This document shows, piece after piece, positions 50,696 through 60,413 of a DNA stretch of 64,000 bases. A program made the position numbers and the translations under genes. This DNA comes from Aquipseudomonas alcaligenes MRY13-0052. GTDB lineage: Bacteria; Pseudomonadota; Gammaproteobacteria; Pseudomonadales; Pseudomonadaceae. The notes beneath the pieces were generated by a model, which was not told where the DNA came from, made no database searches, and worked only from the letters and a program-made list of their open reading frames with translations. The stretch lies in the NCBI GenBank assembly GCA_000474255.1, contig BATO01000021.1:16386-80385 (forward strand). Direction: 5' to 3'. Position 1 is the first letter of the stretch, and each line of letters begins with the position of its first letter.

Positions 50696-51145
50696 TCAGA
50701 GCTCCAGGGGGAACGGCTGCATCAGTGCGCGGCCGTAGCCCTCGATGAACTCCGGCGGCATGCGCTTGGGGCGGCCGCTGGAAAGCTCGATGCAGACGAA
50801 GGTGGTCCTGGCCCGCAGCAGGGTCGCGCCGTCTTCGGGGCGGATCAGCTGGAAGCGGCGGTCCATCTTCAAACGCTGGTCGGATTCGACGATCCAGGTG
50901 GCCATCTGCAGCTCCTGCTCCTCGTAGGCAGCAGCGAGGTAGTCGATCTCGTGGCGCACCACGGCCATGGCGCGATCCAGGCGGCGGTATTCGGCCAGGT
51001 CCAGCCCCAGACTCTGGGAGTGGCGCCAGGCGCAACGCTCCAGCCAGCTGACGTAGACGGCGTTGTTGGCGTGGCCGAGGCCGTCGATGTCATCGGCGGC
51101 GACCTTAATGTCGATGACGAAGGGGGTGGGCAGGTCCCAGTTCAT
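50696..51145 (-). CDS. Acyl-CoA thioesterase, 4HBT hotdog family
   Basis: A 149-residue hotdog-fold protein with the 4-hydroxybenzoyl-CoA thioesterase signature DxxGHxNN-xxYxxWxE (DGLGHANNAVYVSWLE, about residues 21-36). It probably hydrolyses short or aromatic acyl-CoAs. Its ATG overlaps the stop of the KDPG aldolase gene by one base (TGATG). Confidence 0.9.
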   Translation of the reverse strand: MNWDLPTPFVIDIKVAADDIDGLGHANNAVYVSWLERCAWRHSQSLGLDLAEYRRLDRAMAVVRHEIDYLAAAYEEQELQMATWIVESDQRLKMDRRFQLIRPEDGATLLRARTTFVCIELSSGRPKRMPPEFIEGYGRALMQPFPLEL

Positions 51146-51792
51146 CAGGCGTGCTCCGAGCTACTGGCCAGTTCGCGCGCTTCGGCGGCGAGCTGGGTGA
51201 TCTGGTCCCAGGCGCGGGCGCGGATCAGGCTCGACGGCGCGATCCAGGTGCCGCCGACGCAGGCGACGTTGGGCAGCTGCAGGAAGCCTTGCAGGTTGTC
51301 CGGCGTGACCCCGCCGGTGGGGCAGAAGCGGATACCGGTAAAGGGCCCCTTGAAGCTCTTGAGCATCTTCACACTGGCATTGCCGTTGGCCGGGAACAGC
51401 TTCAGCGAGCGGTAGCCGTATTCCAGGGCCAGCAGCACTTCCGAGGGGGTCATCACCCCGGGCAGGTACGGCAGGCCGGAATCTTCCGCCGCTGCAGCCA
51501 GGCGTTCGGTGCAACCGGGGCTGACGGCGAAGTGGGCACCGGCGTCGCGGGCCTCGAGGAACTGCTCGGTGTGGATCAGGGTGCCCGCGCCCACCAGCAG
51601 GTCCGGGAATTCCTTGCGGATCGCCGCCACCGCGTCCAGGGCACGCGGCGTGCGCAGCGTCACCTCCAGCACCTCGATCCCACCGGCACTGAGCGCGCCG
51701 GCCAGGTCCAGGGCCAGCCCCGTGTCTTCGATGACCAGCACCGGCAGGACGGGTCGCGCCCGCTGCAGCACCACATCCATAGTCAGGCTCAT
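51145..51792 (-). CDS. eda: 2-keto-3-deoxy-6-phosphogluconate aldolase
   Basis: A 215-residue class I aldolase of the Entner-Doudoroff pathway (KDPG to pyruvate plus glyceraldehyde-3-phosphate). Catalytic Glu43 (LEVTLRT) and Schiff-base Lys131 (SLKLFPAN), with the phosphate loop CPTGGV. ATG at 51792 has GGGAAAG 7 nt upstream. It is not beside zwf/edd here, and whether it is the only Eda copy in the genome cannot be seen. Confidence 0.92.
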   Translation of the reverse strand: MSLTMDVVLQRARPVLPVLVIEDTGLALDLAGALSAGGIEVLEVTLRTPRALDAVAAIRKEFPDLLVGAGTLIHTEQFLEARDAGAHFAVSPGCTERLAAAAEDSGLPYLPGVMTPSEVLLALEYGYRSLKLFPANGNASVKMLKSFKGPFTGIRFCPTGGVTPDNLQGFLQLPNVACVGGTWIAPSSLIRARAWDQITQLAAEARELASSSEHA

Positions 51793-52019
51793 TGCATCTT
51801 TCCCCTTGATTCGTGCCTCCGGTCCCGCGTTCGGGCCCGGAATTGATTCGCCCCGGCGACCACGCCCGGGCCGCCGCTGGCGGCGCAACAGACATGGACC
51901 TTGGAAGCGCAGCATCGACGGCAGGTCACCGACCGGCGGTGGGCCTTCGACGCATTCCATTGGCGAATCTTCCTGCACCCGGCGGCTGTCGCCAAGCCCG
52001 CCGTGCAAGGGGAGCGCGA
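51793..52019. other. 227-bp gap upstream of eda
   Basis: No gene, terminator or clear promoter is recognised. A GC-rich stretch (CCCGGGCCGCCGCTGGCGGC, about 51867-51886) can form a hairpin. The aldolase frame stays open upstream to 52008, but without family similarity. Confidence 0.5.
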
Positions 52020-52847
52020 TCAGGCGCTGGCGCGCAGGCCGACCTCGTCGAACAGATGCAGCACCGCCGCCACCACGCGCGGGTCGGCCAGTACCCGCTG
52101 GTGCCCTCCTCCCTCCAGGCGCAGCAGTTGGCTGTCGGACCAGGCCTCGTGGATGCGGCCAGCCTCGATCACGGGGACCATGCGATCGTCCTCCGCGTGG
52201 ACGATCAGGCCTGGGATATCCAGGCGGTAGCGGCGTACATCGATGTCCTCGGCGGGAATGCCGGCGTGCTCGCCGACGCGCCTGATGAACTGCTCGCCGG
52301 CCCGGGGCGGCAAGCCGATGAAGCGGGCGAAGCCGCGCAGCATACCGAGGACGCGACTGGGCGCGGCGATGGTGACCAGGGCCTGGGTTCGCAGTCCCAG
52401 CTGGGTGGCGAGCATGGCGCTGACGCCGCCCATGGAGTGGCCCACCACCCCGTGCAGCGGTGGCAGCTCCTCGGCCGCTTCGAGCAGCGCGCGGGCGAAG
52501 AGCACGATGTTCGCCTCGCGCCCCGGCGAGTGGCCATGGGCGGGCGCGTCGAGGGCCACCACGCCATAGCCGGCCTGCACCAGGGCATCGATCAGGCTGG
52601 CGAACTGGGTCGGGCGCCCCTCCCAGCCATGCATCAGCAACACGGTCGGGCCACTGCCCCAGCGCAGCGCAGAGAGGCCGAAACGCAGGGTGATGCGCTC
52701 GGCGCGCTCGAGCCAGGGCAGCTCCCAGTCACGGGGATGGGTGTCGCGAGGCGTCATGAAGCGCCGCCGGGCCTGGTCGGCGACGTGCCGGGGTGCCACG
52801 CGGCCGACGGTGGCGTTGAATCCTCGGAGCAGGTCCAGGCTGTTCAT
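52020..52847 (-). CDS. Alpha/beta hydrolase
   Basis: A 275-residue alpha/beta-hydrolase: oxyanion segment LLMHGWEG, nucleophile elbow GHSMGG (Ser138), acid in HAEDDRMVP and His in GGGHQRVL. There is no signal peptide. The substrate is unknown. ATG at 52847 has AGGAGA 6 nt upstream, overlapping the TetR stop, so it is translated with the upstream tetR gene, whose product may control it. Confidence 0.9.
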   Translation of the reverse strand: MNSLDLLRGFNATVGRVAPRHVADQARRRFMTPRDTHPRDWELPWLERAERITLRFGLSALRWGSGPTVLLMHGWEGRPTQFASLIDALVQAGYGVVALDAPAHGHSPGREANIVLFARALLEAAEELPPLHGVVGHSMGGVSAMLATQLGLRTQALVTIAAPSRVLGMLRGFARFIGLPPRAGEQFIRRVGEHAGIPAEDIDVRRYRLDIPGLIVHAEDDRMVPVIEAGRIHEAWSDSQLLRLEGGGHQRVLADPRVVAAVLHLFDEVGLRASA

Positions 52848-52857
52848 CTCGTTTCTC

Positions 52858-53397
52858 CTAGATCACCGCCATACGGGCGGCACGCAGTATCCGGTCCGAC
52901 AGTTCGCCGGCCCCCAGGGCTCGGGCAAGGGCGAGGCCGCCCACCATCAGCGCGATGTCGGCCAGGGCCTTGTCGCCGTCCTCGGGGGAAACGGCGAGAT
53001 CGGCGGCGAGCAATTCGAGGTGTTTGGCCAGCAAGTGCTGGTAGGGCTCGGCGTTGCGCGCCACTTCGCCCACCGAACCGGGGAGCGGGCAACCACGGTC
53101 GGTGCTGTCGCGGTGACGACGGGATAGGTAGAAGGCCGCCGCGAGGGTGCGCCGGTCAAGTGGCGCGAGCGTCGAGTCGAGCTGTTTCATCGATTGCCGC
53201 CGCTCCCGCAGCAGCTCACCGAACGCCTCCACCATCAATGCCTCCTTGCTGTCGAAATGGGCATAGAAGCCACCCACCGTGAGCCCGGCAGCCGCCATCA
53301 CCTCGCTGACGCTGGGCTCCAGCGGGCCTCGGGTGAACAGCGCCCTGCCCGCCTCGGCGAGGATACGCTTGCGTGTCTGGCTGCTCTTGTCACTCAC
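52858..53397 (-). CDS. TetR-family transcriptional regulator
   Basis: About 179 residues: N-terminal HTH (SVSEVMAAAGLTVGGFYAHF, about residues 29-48) and a ligand-binding C-domain with a Cys near GCPLPGS, as in the YcdC/AcrR-like subgroup. GTG at 53397 is chosen because GGGAG lies 7-8 nt upstream and the predicted transcription start is close to the alternative ATG at 53415; ATG at 53445 lies upstream of the -10. It precedes the hydrolase by 10 nt. Confidence 0.88.
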   Translation of the reverse strand: MSDKSSQTRKRILAEAGRALFTRGPLEPSVSEVMAAAGLTVGGFYAHFDSKEALMVEAFGELLRERRQSMKQLDSTLAPLDRRTLAAAFYLSRRHRDSTDRGCPLPGSVGEVARNAEPYQHLLAKHLELLAADLAVSPEDGDKALADIALMVGGLALARALGAGELSDRILRAARMAVI

Positions 53398-53413
53398 GGC
53401 CGTCTCCCGTTGC

Positions 53414-53453
53414 ATGATGGCAATAATATTATATGCATCATTCAATCTGGCAA
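53414..53453 (-). promoter_or_regulatory. tetR promoter with flanking dyad
   Basis: Leftward -10 TATAAT (53428-53433), with TTGCCA at 53448-53453 (spacer only 14 nt). ATGATG (53414-53419) and CATCAT (53436-53441) flank the -10 as an inverted repeat, suggesting TetR autorepression. Confidence 0.5.
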
Positions 53454-53525
53454 GCCTTTATGCACGCCACCGGTCGAGAGACAGCAAGAGCGGGAGAAAC
53501 AAGGGGGATGAGATTTTTCGGAGCG

Positions 53526-53563
53526 GAAAAACAAAAGGGCCACTCCATGACGGAATGACCCTT
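53526..53563 (-). terminator. Terminator of the tRNA-Glu/Ala operon
   Basis: On the minus strand, AAGGGTCATTCC / GGAGTGGCCCTT (arms within 53535-53563) followed by TTGTTTTTCC. Confidence 0.85.
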
Positions 53564-53588
53564 AAAAGCCCCGCAGAGCGGGAAAAAG

Positions 53589-53664
53589 TGGCGTCCCCTA
53601 GGGGACTCGAACCCCTGTTACCGCCGTGAAAGGGCGGTGTCCTAGGCCACTAGACGAAGGGGAC
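53589..53664 (-). tRNA. tRNA-Glu (TTC)
   Basis: A 76-nt cloverleaf: acceptor GTCCCCT with AGGGGAC, anticodon loop CTTTCAC (TTC), T-loop GGTTCGAGTCC, CCA encoded. It is identical to the copy at 53857-53932. Confidence 0.97.
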
Positions 53665-53731
53665 TTTAAACCTTCGAAAAGCAAGGCCAGCCCTGAGGCT
53701 GGCCTTATTTCGATGCGCTGGGCATCTGATT

Positions 53732-53807
<76 letters not shown>

Positions 53808-53856
53808 GAAACCTTCTCGGTACGCGATCAACCTGATGGTTGTCGCTGCTGGAAAG

Positions 53857-53932
53857 TGGCGTCCCCTAGGGGACTCGAACCCCTGTTACCGCCGTGAAAG
53901 GGCGGTGTCCTAGGCCACTAGACGAAGGGGAC
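53857..53932 (-). tRNA. tRNA-Glu (TTC), second copy
   Basis: Sequence-identical to the tRNA-Glu at 53589-53664; second gene of the leftward Ala-Glu-Ala-Glu operon. CCA encoded. Confidence 0.97.
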
Positions 53933-53978
53933 TTTAACCTTCGTAGGACCGCAACCTTCGCTGCGAATCCTGGCAATT

Positions 53979-54054
<76 letters not shown>

Positions 54055-54110
54055 ACAGTAACGCTGGAACATCTCACTTCGCTTTCGAGTTCGTCGTGAG
54101 AACGGGGCGC

Positions 54111-54139
54111 ATACTAAGGGCGACCCTGAAGGCTGTCAA
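54111..54139 (-). promoter_or_regulatory. Sigma-70 promoter of the tRNA-Glu/Ala operon
   Basis: On the minus strand, TTGACA (54134-54139), 17-nt spacer, TAGTAT (54111-54116), then a GC-rich discriminator GCGCCCC. It is close to consensus and of the stringently controlled type. Confidence 0.85.
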
Positions 54140-54255
54140 CAAAATTTTTCACCGGGATCGAAAAATTTTCATCGCAAGAACAATCACTTACCGGATTCGG
54201 CAGGAAGCCCCCGTGCGCTGCCACCGATGAGCGAACCTAGCGCCCTCCCCCGGAC

Positions 54256-54283
54256 AGGAAAAGGCCCGCGCGAGGCGGGCCTT
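54256..54283 (-). terminator. Terminator of gltX
   Basis: Leftward AAGGCCCGCC, loop, GCGGGCCTT (arms 54261-54269 and 54275-54283) followed by TTCC, 16 nt after the gltX stop. Confidence 0.8.
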
Positions 54284-54299
54284 GTCGAAGGAGAATCAC

Positions 54300-55784
54300 T
54301 CAGCCAGGAATAGCGTCGCGAATCTTCTCCCACTCCTTGGTTTCCTTCTTCGACGCACCGCCCAGCAGCTCCAGCGCCTGACGCAGGCGGAAGCGGGTGA
54401 GGTCGGCACCGAGGACGTCCATGGCATCCAGCACGGAGACGGAGCTGGCCTGGCCGGTGATGGCCGGGAACATCAGCGGCATCACGTCACGCAGCTTGAG
54501 CTCAAGGTGCTCGGCGACAGCCTGGATGCAGGCGGTGATGCGCTCCTTGTCCCACTGGCGCAGCGACTCCAGCTTCCACAGCACCAGCTGCATGACCTGG
54601 CGCACCTGGTCGGGCGAGAGCTTCTTGTGCTCGAACAGCTTGGCATCCAGCGGCAGTGCGCCGGCGAAGAAGAAGCCGGCCAGCGGGGCAATCTGGCTGA
54701 AAGTCTCGACGCGGCCCTGTACGTGGGGCGCGATCTTCATCAGGTACTCGGGATTCAGCGCCCACTTCTGCACCTCGGCGGCAAAACGCTCCACCGGCAG
54801 CTCGCGGATCCACTGGCCGTTAAGCCAGGAGAGCTTCTCCAGGTCGAAGATCGGACCGCCCAGGGAGACGCGCGAGAGGTCGAAGTGCTCGATCATTTCC
54901 GCCAGGGAGAACTTCTCGCGCTCGTCCGGCATCGACCAGCCCATGCGGCCGAGGTAGTTGAGCATCGCCTCGGGCAGGTAGCCCATGCGCTCGTAGAAGG
55001 TGATGGAGGTGGGGTTCTTACGCTTGGAGAGCTTGCTCTTGTCCGGGTTGCGCAGCAGCGGCATGTAGCAGAGCACCGGTTGCTCCCAGCCGAAGTACTC
55101 ATACAGCTTGATCAGCTTGGGCGCCGAGGGCAGCCACTCTTCGCCGCGCAGCACGTGGGTGATGCCCATCAGGTGGTCGTCGACCACGTTGGCGAGGAAG
55201 TAGGTGGGCAGGCCGTCGGTCTTCATCAGCACCTGCATGTCCATGCGATCCCATGGGATCTCGACATCGCCACGGAGCATGTCCGGCACCACGCAGACAC
55301 CCTCGGTGGGCATCTTCATGCGCACGACATGGGGTTCGCCGGCGGCGATGCGCTGGTCCGCTTCTTCGCGGCTCAGGTTGATGCAGTGGCCGTCGTAGCG
55401 GGGGGTTTCCTTGCGCTCGGTCTGTTCGGCACGCAGCTTATCCAGGCGCTCGGCGGTGCAGAAGCAGGGGAAGGCGTGGCCCTTGTCCACCAGCTCCTGG
55501 GAGTACTTCTTGTAGATCTCGCCACGTTCGCTCTGGCGATACGGGCCGTGCGGGCCGCCGACGTCCGGGCCCTCGTCCCACTCAATGCCCAGCCAGCGCA
55601 GGGCGTCGTAGATCTGCTGTTCGGATTCGCGGGTGGAGCGAAGCTGGTCGGTGTCTTCGATGCGCAGGATGAACTGGCCACCGTGCTGACGGGCGAAGCA
55701 GAGGTTGAACAGGGCGATATAGGCGGTGCCGACGTGCGGGTCGCCGGTTGGCGAGGGCGCAATGCGGGTACGGACAGTGGTCAT
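54300..55784 (-). CDS. gltX: Glutamyl-tRNA synthetase
   Basis: A 494-residue class I synthetase charging tRNA-Glu. HIGH-type signature DPHVGTAY near residue 17-23, KMSKS-type KLSKRKNP near 250, and a zinc-site-like Cys pair (CFCTAE) in the acceptor-binding region. AGGA lies 8 nt before ATG at 55784. It sits beside a tRNA-Glu operon, but both have their own terminators. Confidence 0.97.
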   Translation of the reverse strand: MTTVRTRIAPSPTGDPHVGTAYIALFNLCFARQHGGQFILRIEDTDQLRSTRESEQQIYDALRWLGIEWDEGPDVGGPHGPYRQSERGEIYKKYSQELVDKGHAFPCFCTAERLDKLRAEQTERKETPRYDGHCINLSREEADQRIAAGEPHVVRMKMPTEGVCVVPDMLRGDVEIPWDRMDMQVLMKTDGLPTYFLANVVDDHLMGITHVLRGEEWLPSAPKLIKLYEYFGWEQPVLCYMPLLRNPDKSKLSKRKNPTSITFYERMGYLPEAMLNYLGRMGWSMPDEREKFSLAEMIEHFDLSRVSLGGPIFDLEKLSWLNGQWIRELPVERFAAEVQKWALNPEYLMKIAPHVQGRVETFSQIAPLAGFFFAGALPLDAKLFEHKKLSPDQVRQVMQLVLWKLESLRQWDKERITACIQAVAEHLELKLRDVMPLMFPAITGQASSVSVLDAMDVLGADLTRFRLRQALELLGGASKKETKEWEKIRDAIPG

Positions 55785-55806
55785 GGCGGGTCCTGGTGCG
55801 GAACGG

Positions 55807-56727
55807 TCAAAGGCGCGATGTTAGCAGGGGCGCGGCGCCATGCTCCAGCCAGTGGCTGCGATCATTCGGCAGGCTGGCCATGAGGAAATCGAGGAAAGCC
55901 TTCACCTTCATCGCCTGGAAACGCCGGGAAGGGTAGACGGCGTAGATTTCGCCGCTGGGTAACTGCACGCCCGGCAGCAATTCCACGAGTTCGCCGCGGC
56001 GCACCGCGTCCTCGGTGATCATCAACGGCAACGAGGCGATGCCTGCGCCGCTGAGCACCGCTTCGCGGGCGAAGGTGATGTTGTTGCAGTGCAACACACG
56101 CTGGCAGGGCACGCTTTCGTCCAGCAGCGGCCAGTAGCGTTGCGGGTCCTGGGGCAGCAGCACAGCGCGATGGCCAGCCAGGGCGAGCACATCATGGGGG
56201 GTACCGTGCGCTGCGAGGTAAGCGGGACTGGCACAGAGACGGCGTCCGTTCTCGAACAGCTTGCGGGCGATCAGGGTTGAATCCTGGGGCTGGCCGACCA
56301 TGATGGCGATGTCGACCCCCTCTTCCAACGGGTCGACATCCCGCGAGGTGATCTCCACTTCGGCGGTTATCTGCGGGTACTGGCTCATGAAGGTGCCCAG
56401 GACCTTGCCGAGGAACAATTGGCCGAACTCGATGGGCGCGGTGATGCGCAGCAGACCGGAGGGCTCCTGCTGCAACTGCATGACGGCCTGCTCGGCCTCG
56501 GCGAAGTCGACCATGATCTGCCGGCAGCGCTCGTAATAGGCCTGCCCGACCTCAGTGAGGCGCAGTTTGCGCGTGGTGCGATTGAGCAGACGAACGCCCA
56601 GGCGCTCTTCCAGCAGAGCGATGCGGCGGCTCACGGTGGACTTCTGCATGCCCAAGCTGTGCGCGGCCTGGGTGAAGCTGTGCAGCTCTACGACGCGGGT
56701 GAAGATCAGGGCGTCATCCAGACCCAT
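55807..56727 (-). CDS. LysR-family transcriptional regulator (divergent from efflux genes)
   Basis: A 306-residue LysR of the CrgA/DsdC-like branch: [23 protein letters not shown] and effector domain with [10 protein letters not shown]. It is divergent from the EmrA-like gene across 104 bp, so control of the efflux pair is likely. TTGTT-N10-AACAA (56730-56749), overlapping its own leader, may be its operator. Confidence 0.93.
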   Translation of the reverse strand: MGLDDALIFTRVVELHSFTQAAHSLGMQKSTVSRRIALLEERLGVRLLNRTTRKLRLTEVGQAYYERCRQIMVDFAEAEQAVMQLQQEPSGLLRITAPIEFGQLFLGKVLGTFMSQYPQITAEVEITSRDVDPLEEGVDIAIMVGQPQDSTLIARKLFENGRRLCASPAYLAAHGTPHDVLALAGHRAVLLPQDPQRYWPLLDESVPCQRVLHCNNITFAREAVLSGAGIASLPLMITEDAVRRGELVELLPGVQLPSGEIYAVYPSRRFQAMKVKAFLDFLMASLPNDRSHWLEHGAAPLLTSRL

Positions 56728-56729
56728 TA

Positions 56730-56749
56730 TTGTTCCCCATAAGCAACAA
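56730..56749. promoter_or_regulatory. Candidate LysR operator upstream of the efflux genes
   Basis: TTGTT, 10 nt, AACAA: a perfect 5-bp dyad immediately upstream of the lysR start codon, in the divergent region. Confidence 0.35.
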
Positions 56750-56831
56750 AGTTTCTGAAGTGTACTGGCTACTTGCCTGACTGGAACAGTGCTAGATTCC
56801 CGCCTTTCCGCCCGCCCTTCGAGCTCCTGGA

Positions 56832-57869
56832 ATGCCAGCCAAACTGCAACGTCGCCTGTTTATCTTCATTGCCCTGCTGATCCTCGTGGTGGGCGGCTTC
56901 TTCCTGCATTGGCTGCTGGTAGGCCGCTTCCTGGAAACCACCGATAACGCCTATGTCCAGGGCGAGATCACCCGCATCTCCAGCCAGCTCGGTGCGCGAA
57001 TAGAAGAAGTGCTGGTGGGCGACAACCAGCACGTGAAGAAAGGCGACCTGCTGGTGCGCCTGGAAGCAGAGGACTTCAAACTGGCCCTGCAACGCGCCCA
57101 GGCCGCCCTGGCCACTCGCGAGGCGGAGCTGGCCCAGTCGCGCAGCAAGCTCACCCAGCAGGACAGCATGATCGCCGCCAGCGAGGCCGACGTCGCGGCC
57201 AGCCAGGCGACCCTGGGCCGCACCCAGATCGACCTGTCCCGTGCCCAGACCCTGCGCAAGCCGGGCTATGTTTCCGAGGAGCGCGTCACCACCCTCTCCG
57301 CCGATTCCCGCGTGGCCCGCTCGCAAGTGGCCCGCGCCGAGGCCGACCTCAAGGCCCAGCGCGTGCAGACCGACGCACTGCGCGCCGACGTGAAGCGCCT
57401 GGAAGCGCAGATCGCCAATGCCCGCGCCGATATCGCCCAGGCCGAGCTGAACCTGACCCGTACTGAGATCCGCGCGCCCATCGACGGCATGGTCGGCCAG
57501 CGCGCCGCGCGCAACGGCCAGTACGTGCAGGCCGGCGCCCACCTGATGTCGCTGGTACCGGACCAGGACATCTGGGTCCAGGCCAACTTCAAGGAAACCC
57601 AGATCGAGCACATGCAGCCGGGCCAGAAGGCCGAGCTGATCTTCGACAGCTTCCCGGGTACGCCCATCGAAGCGAAGGTCGAGAGCCTGTTCGCCGCCTC
57701 TGGCGCCCAGTTCAGCCTGCTGCCGCCGGACAACGCCACCGGCAACTTCACCAAGGTGGTGCAGCGCATCCCGGTGAAACTGACCTTCGACCGCGACAAC
57801 CCGCTCAAGGGCCGCATCCGCCCCGGCATGTCGGTGCTGGTGAAAGTCGCCATCAAGCTGGATGAATGA
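56832..57869 (+). CDS. EmrA-like membrane fusion (HlyD-family) protein
   Basis: A 345-residue periplasmic adaptor: one N-terminal membrane helix (LFIFIALLILVVGGFFLHWLL), the biotinyl-lipoyl-like halves around an alpha-hairpin of about 100 residues (RAQAALATREAELAQSRSKL region), and a beta-barrel. It would bridge an MFS pump to an outer-membrane channel. It overlaps the MFS gene by 4 nt (ATGA). No outer-membrane factor is in the window. Confidence 0.94.
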   Translation: MPAKLQRRLFIFIALLILVVGGFFLHWLLVGRFLETTDNAYVQGEITRISSQLGARIEEVLVGDNQHVKKGDLLVRLEAEDFKLALQRAQAALATREAELAQSRSKLTQQDSMIAASEADVAASQATLGRTQIDLSRAQTLRKPGYVSEERVTTLSADSRVARSQVARAEADLKAQRVQTDALRADVKRLEAQIANARADIAQAELNLTRTEIRAPIDGMVGQRAARNGQYVQAGAHLMSLVPDQDIWVQANFKETQIEHMQPGQKAELIFDSFPGTPIEAKVESLFAASGAQFSLLPPDNATGNFTKVVQRIPVKLTFDRDNPLKGRIRPGMSVLVKVAIKLDE

Positions 57870-59422
57870 CGGTGGCCGGTGACACCCTGATCCGCCCCAC
57901 CGGCGAGCCCAGCCGCCGCGACTGGATCGCCGTGATGAGCGCCATGCTTGGCGCCTTCATGGCGGTGCTGGATATCCAGATCACCAACTCCTCGCTGAAG
58001 GACATCCAGGGCGCGCTTTCGGCGACGCTGGAGGAAGGCTCGTGGATCTCCACCTCCTACCTGGTGGCCGAGATCATCATGATCCCGCTCACCGCCTGGC
58101 TGGTGCAGGTGCTCTCGGCGCGACGCCTGGCGGTCTGGGTATCCCTGGGTTTCCTCGCCTCTTCCCTGCTCTGCTCCTTCGCCTGGAGCCTGGAGAGCAT
58201 GATCGTGTTCCGCGCCATGCAGGGTTTCACCGGAGGCGCGCTGATTCCCCTGGCTTTCACCCTCACCCTGATCAAGCTGCCGGAGCACCACCGGGCCAAG
58301 GGCATGGCGCTGTTCGCCATCACCGCCACCTTCGCGCCCTCCATCGGCCCGACCCTGGGCGGCTGGCTGACCGAGAACTTTGGCTGGGAATACATCTTCT
58401 ACATCAACGTGCCCCCGGGCCTGCTGATGATCGCCGGGCTGATGTATGGCCTGGAAAAGAAGGCGCCGCATTGGGAGCTGCTGAAGAGCACCGACTACGC
58501 CGGCATCCTCACCCTGGGCCTCGGCCTGGGCTGCCTGCAGGTGTTCCTCGAAGAGGGCCATCGCAAGGACTGGCTGGAGTCGCAGCTGATCGTCGGCCTG
58601 GGCAGCATCGCCCTGGTGAGCCTGGTGCTGTTCGTCATCCTGCAGACCTCGCGACCCAACCCGCTGATCAACCTGGGCATTCTGCGGAACCGCAACTTCG
58701 GCCTCTCGAGCATCTCCAGCGTGGGCCTGGGCATGGGGCTCTATGGCTCGATCTACGTGCTGCCGCTGTACCTGGCGCAGATTCAGGGCTACAACGCGTT
58801 GCAGATCGGCGAGGTGATCATGTGGATGGGGGTGCCGCAGCTGTTCCTCATCCCGCTGGTGCCCAAGCTGATGAAGATCATCTCGCCCAAGCTGCTCTGC
58901 GCCCTGGGCTTCGGCTTGTTCGGCGCGGCTAGCTTCGCCTCGGGGGTGCTCAACCCGGACTTCGCCGGCCCGCAGTTCAACCAGATCCAGATCATCCGCG
59001 CGCTGGGCCAGCCCCTGGTGATGGTGACCATCTCGCTGATCGCCACCGCCTACATCATGCCGCAGGACGCGGGCTCGGCCTCCAGCCTGTTCAACATCCT
59101 GCGCAACCTCGGCGGCGCCATCGGCATTGCCCTGCTGGCCACCCTGCTGGACAGCCGCGCCAAGGTGTATTTCGACTACCTGCGCGAATCCCTGGTGCCG
59201 AGCAACCCGCAGGTGGCCGAGCGCCTGGCCCTGCTCAGCGAGAAGCTCGGCAGCGACCAGGCGGCCCTGGGCAAGCTCAGCGAGATCGCCCATCAGCAGG
59301 CGGCGATCATGGCGTACAATGACGCCTTCCATTTCATCGGCATCGCACTCGGCATCAGCATGATCGCCGTGCTGCTGACCCGTTCCCTGCCCGCTGGCGC
59401 CTCCGGCGGCGCCGCTCACTAA
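57866..59422 (+). CDS. EmrB/QacA-type MFS drug efflux transporter (DHA2)
   Basis: A 518-residue transporter with 14 predicted helices. It has the DHA2 motif LDIQITNSSLKDIQ in helix 1 and GPTLGGWLTENFGW (motif C) near residue 155. It exports hydrophobic drugs or acids with the preceding EmrA-like protein. The substrate is unknown. Confidence 0.94.
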   Translation: MTVAGDTLIRPTGEPSRRDWIAVMSAMLGAFMAVLDIQITNSSLKDIQGALSATLEEGSWISTSYLVAEIIMIPLTAWLVQVLSARRLAVWVSLGFLASSLLCSFAWSLESMIVFRAMQGFTGGALIPLAFTLTLIKLPEHHRAKGMALFAITATFAPSIGPTLGGWLTENFGWEYIFYINVPPGLLMIAGLMYGLEKKAPHWELLKSTDYAGILTLGLGLGCLQVFLEEGHRKDWLESQLIVGLGSIALVSLVLFVILQTSRPNPLINLGILRNRNFGLSSISSVGLGMGLYGSIYVLPLYLAQIQGYNALQIGEVIMWMGVPQLFLIPLVPKLMKIISPKLLCALGFGLFGAASFASGVLNPDFAGPQFNQIQIIRALGQPLVMVTISLIATAYIMPQDAGSASSLFNILRNLGGAIGIALLATLLDSRAKVYFDYLRESLVPSNPQVAERLALLSEKLGSDQAALGKLSEIAHQQAAIMAYNDAFHFIGIALGISMIAVLLTRSLPAGASGGAAH

Positions 59423-59465
59423 CCCACGCGCTGCCTGAGGCGGCGCGCTCCGCTTCAGGCTTTGC

Positions 59466-60365
59466 ATGTCCAGCATCAACGCAAGAACCCGTGCCCTCCT
59501 GCTGGTGGGCGCCTTCGCCCTCATCTATATCGGCTGGGGCACCACCTACCTGGCCAACCACTTCCTCCTGCGTGAGCAGCCGCCGTTCGTCATCGCCACC
59601 CTGCGCTTCCTCTTCGCCGGCCTGCTGGCCCTAGGCTGGGTGTTGCTGCGCGGCCAGGCAAGGGTGCAACGCAGCGACCTGGGCAGCGCCTTCATCGGCG
59701 GGGTGATGCTGATCGCCGTCGGCCAGGGCGCGCTGATCTACGCCAACCAGTACCTGCCCACCGGGATGCTGGCGATGCTCTACACCACGCTGCCCCTCTG
59801 GAGCGTGGCGCTTGAGTGGCTGCTGGACGAACGCCCACCGCTCTGGGTGCTGTGCGGGCTGGCCATGGCCAGTGGCGGCATCCTGCTGCTGATGGGCAAC
59901 GGGCTGGGCGAGAACCCTGGTTTCGAGCAGTGGTTCGCCGGCGCCCTGGTAGTGACCGCCACCCTGCTCTGGGCCGTAGGTGCCTGGCTGCTGCGCAAGC
60001 GCGGGCCCTTCCGCTCCAGCTGGATGGGCCTGGCCATGCAGATGCTCATGGGCACCTTGCTGCTGGCCGGCTTCGGCCTGTGGCGTGGAGACTGGCAGGG
60101 CTTCGAGCTGGCGCGGCTGTCCCCGACTGGCTGGGCGTGGCTGGCCTATCTGGTGCTGCCGGTGAGCCTTGGTGTCTACCCGGCCTATTTCTGGCTATTG
60201 CGCGAGGTGCGCCCGAGCCTGGTGTCCACCTTCGCCTTCGTCAACCCGGTGGTGGCGCTGCTGCTAGGTTTCCTGATCCTCGATGAGCGTCTCAGCGTAA
60301 CGGCATTGCTGGCCTGCCTGGCGACCCTGGGCGGGGTGATGATGATCATCTTCGGCCGGCGCTGA
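59466..60365 (+). CDS. EamA/DMT-family transporter
   Basis: A 299-residue inner-membrane protein of ten helices made of two EamA repeats (first: [15 protein letters not shown]; second: the [16 protein letters not shown] region onward). It resembles RhtA/YedA-like exporters of amino acids or metabolites. It starts 44 nt after the MFS gene and may be co-transcribed. Confidence 0.92.
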   Translation: MSSINARTRALLLVGAFALIYIGWGTTYLANHFLLREQPPFVIATLRFLFAGLLALGWVLLRGQARVQRSDLGSAFIGGVMLIAVGQGALIYANQYLPTGMLAMLYTTLPLWSVALEWLLDERPPLWVLCGLAMASGGILLLMGNGLGENPGFEQWFAGALVVTATLLWAVGAWLLRKRGPFRSSWMGLAMQMLMGTLLLAGFGLWRGDWQGFELARLSPTGWAWLAYLVLPVSLGVYPAYFWLLREVRPSLVSTFAFVNPVVALLLGFLILDERLSVTALLACLATLGGVMMIIFGRR

Positions 60366-60388
60366 GCCGCGGATCGCGGATGGAAGAA

Positions 60389-60410
60389 GGGCGCCTGATG
60401 GCGCCCTTTT
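60389..60410 (+). terminator. Terminator between eamA-type gene and uvrB
   Basis: GGGCGCC, TGAT, GGCGCCC, TTTT. Convergent genes; the leftward copy for uvrB has only TTCTTCC after the stem. Confidence 0.75.
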
Positions 60411-60413
60411 CGC

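Noticed and set aside
51793..52008. N-terminal extension of the KDPG aldolase
   Set aside because: Arg/Pro/Gly-rich without similarity; the ATG at 51792 has a good ribosome site and gives the standard family length.
57266..59524. A 752-codon open frame on the minus strand opposite the efflux genes
   Set aside because: Antisense shadow of EmrA/EmrB-like genes; Gln/His/Gly-rich product without domains.
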